Positions 51,923 to 52,240 of a stretch of DNA of 52,240 bases are shown here, piece after piece. Below the pieces are notes generated by a model. It made no database searches, was not told the DNA's origin, and saw nothing but the letters and a program-made list of their open reading frames with translations. The position numbers and the translations under genes were made by a program. The number at the start of each line of letters is the position of its first letter. The first letter of the stretch is position 1. The stretch comes from Candidatus Nitrosopelagicus sp. Lineage in GTDB: Archaea > Thermoproteota > Nitrososphaeria > Nitrososphaerales > Nitrosopumilaceae. The stretch spans positions 1 to 52,240 of the forward strand of contig JAOLYB010000005.1 of the NCBI GenBank assembly GCA_028343215.1, given 5' to 3'.

Positions 51923-52240
51923 TTGACCGGTCTTTTTAATAATCCTCGACGTCATCTGAGAACTCTTATCAAACAAGCAAGAAAAGAAAAGGATTCTAGT
52001 ATAAGAGAGAAAAAATATGATGAAGCATTAGAATATGGTCATGGAATTGAAAAAAAACTTGAACATGATCCTGACATTGCATTCATTATTGGAACCATCT
52101 ATTACATCAAAGGTGATTCTGAAAAAACATTAGAATACATGGATAAAACTTTAGAAATTGGCATATTTGATCTTGATGCTTTAGCAATTAAAGCAAGTGT
52201 ATATCTTAATTTAAAAAATAAAGACAAAGTAATTGAATGT
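51923..52240 (+). CDS. TPR-repeat protein, cut by the window end
   Basis: Partial gene of 106 codons with no stop before the window end. TTG at 51923 gives TGLFNNPRRHLRTLIKQARKEKD. Tetratricopeptide-like helices follow (EKKYDEALEYGHGIEKKLEHDPDIAF; YIKGDSEKTLEYMDKTLEIG; DALAIKASVYLNLKNKDKVIEC). Cytoplasmic, no signal peptide. It starts 15 nt after transaldolase and may belong to that transcript. The start is uncertain because no ATG is near. Confidence 0.65.
   Translation, partial: MTGLFNNPRRHLRTLIKQARKEKDSSIREKKYDEALEYGHGIEKKLEHDPDIAFIIGTIYYIKGDSEKTLEYMDKTLEIGIFDLDALAIKASVYLNLKNKDKVIEC

Overview
The window is a gene-dense, AT-rich stretch of archaeal chromosome. It looks like a marine ammonia-oxidising archaeon of the Nitrosopumilus type (Thaumarchaeota/Nitrososphaerota). 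The evidence is: a 4-hydroxybutyryl-CoA synthetase (ADP-forming) next to 4-hydroxybutyryl-CoA dehydratase, the diagnostic pair of the thaumarchaeal 3-hydroxypropionate/4-hydroxybutyrate cycle; a Rieske / cytochrome b / membrane-anchored blue-copper cluster; archaeal ribosomal proteins (L7Ae, S28e, L24e, L37e), aIF2 (IF2/eIF5B type), aIF6, MCM, GINS, RfcS and Hel308; a subtilase and other exported proteins with C-terminal membrane anchors; TATA boxes about 25-30 nt upstream of starts; and frequent TTG starts without an obvious Shine-Dalgarno. I assign it to no named species. No rRNA, insertion sequence, prophage, CRISPR array or attachment site is visible, and no gene-free stretch exceeds 300 bases; the longest gene gap is 38941-39205, which holds tRNA-Ser.

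Layout. 0-5.3 kb: two exported, C-terminally anchored proteins (an Ig-like surface protein and a pyrolysin-like subtilase). 5.3-8.1 kb: respiratory complex III genes (Rieske, cytochrome b, cupredoxin). 8.1-10.7 kb, minus strand: beta-CASP ribonuclease, OGG1-type glycosylase, tRNA-Arg and a hypothetical. 10.8-13.5 kb: a small conserved protein, a ferredoxin, a GT-C-like membrane protein and a TPR protein. 13.5-18.2 kb: tRNA and ribosome maturation (archaeosine TGT, Fap7/AK6, YchF-type GTPase, Kae1) and a PH-like protein. 18.3-22.8 kb: small membrane protein, RNase HI-like protein and the 4-hydroxybutyrate pair. 22.8-25.9 kb: signal peptidase I, three zinc-ribbon proteins around a thioredoxin, and tRNA-Ala. 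25.9-31 kb: cyclic amidohydrolase; minus-strand operon LSm - L37e - coiled-coil protein - RpiA; PurU with a creatininase-family formyl hydrolase candidate; tRNA-Leu. 31-38.3 kb: phosphohexomutase, the L7Ae-S28e-L24e-NDK-aIF2 operon, a second thioredoxin, archease, HisRS and aIF6. 38.4-46.6 kb: zinc-type ferredoxin, tRNA-Ser, a small hypothetical, RfcS divergent from GINS-MCM-Hel308, then a GT4-family phosphoglycosyltransferase. 46.6-52.2 kb: leucyl aminopeptidase, DCC-family protein, and a pentose-phosphate operon (transketolase N fused to ribulose-5-phosphate 3-epimerase, transketolase C, transaldolase), ending in a TPR protein cut by the window edge.

How they work together. The window carries parts of energy conservation (complex III), carbon fixation (4-hydroxybutyrate branch), the non-oxidative pentose phosphate pathway (TK, RPE, TAL, with RpiA elsewhere in the window), a replication operon, and much translation machinery. 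The most unusual items are the transketolase-N/epimerase fusion, a TGT that has lost three of four zinc ligands while keeping both catalytic aspartates, a GATC-rich divergent promoter at the replication genes, and tail-to-tail gene pairs that all overlap or abut. I did not find a convincing new multi-gene defence or mobile system; this is mostly core genome with several informative deviations.
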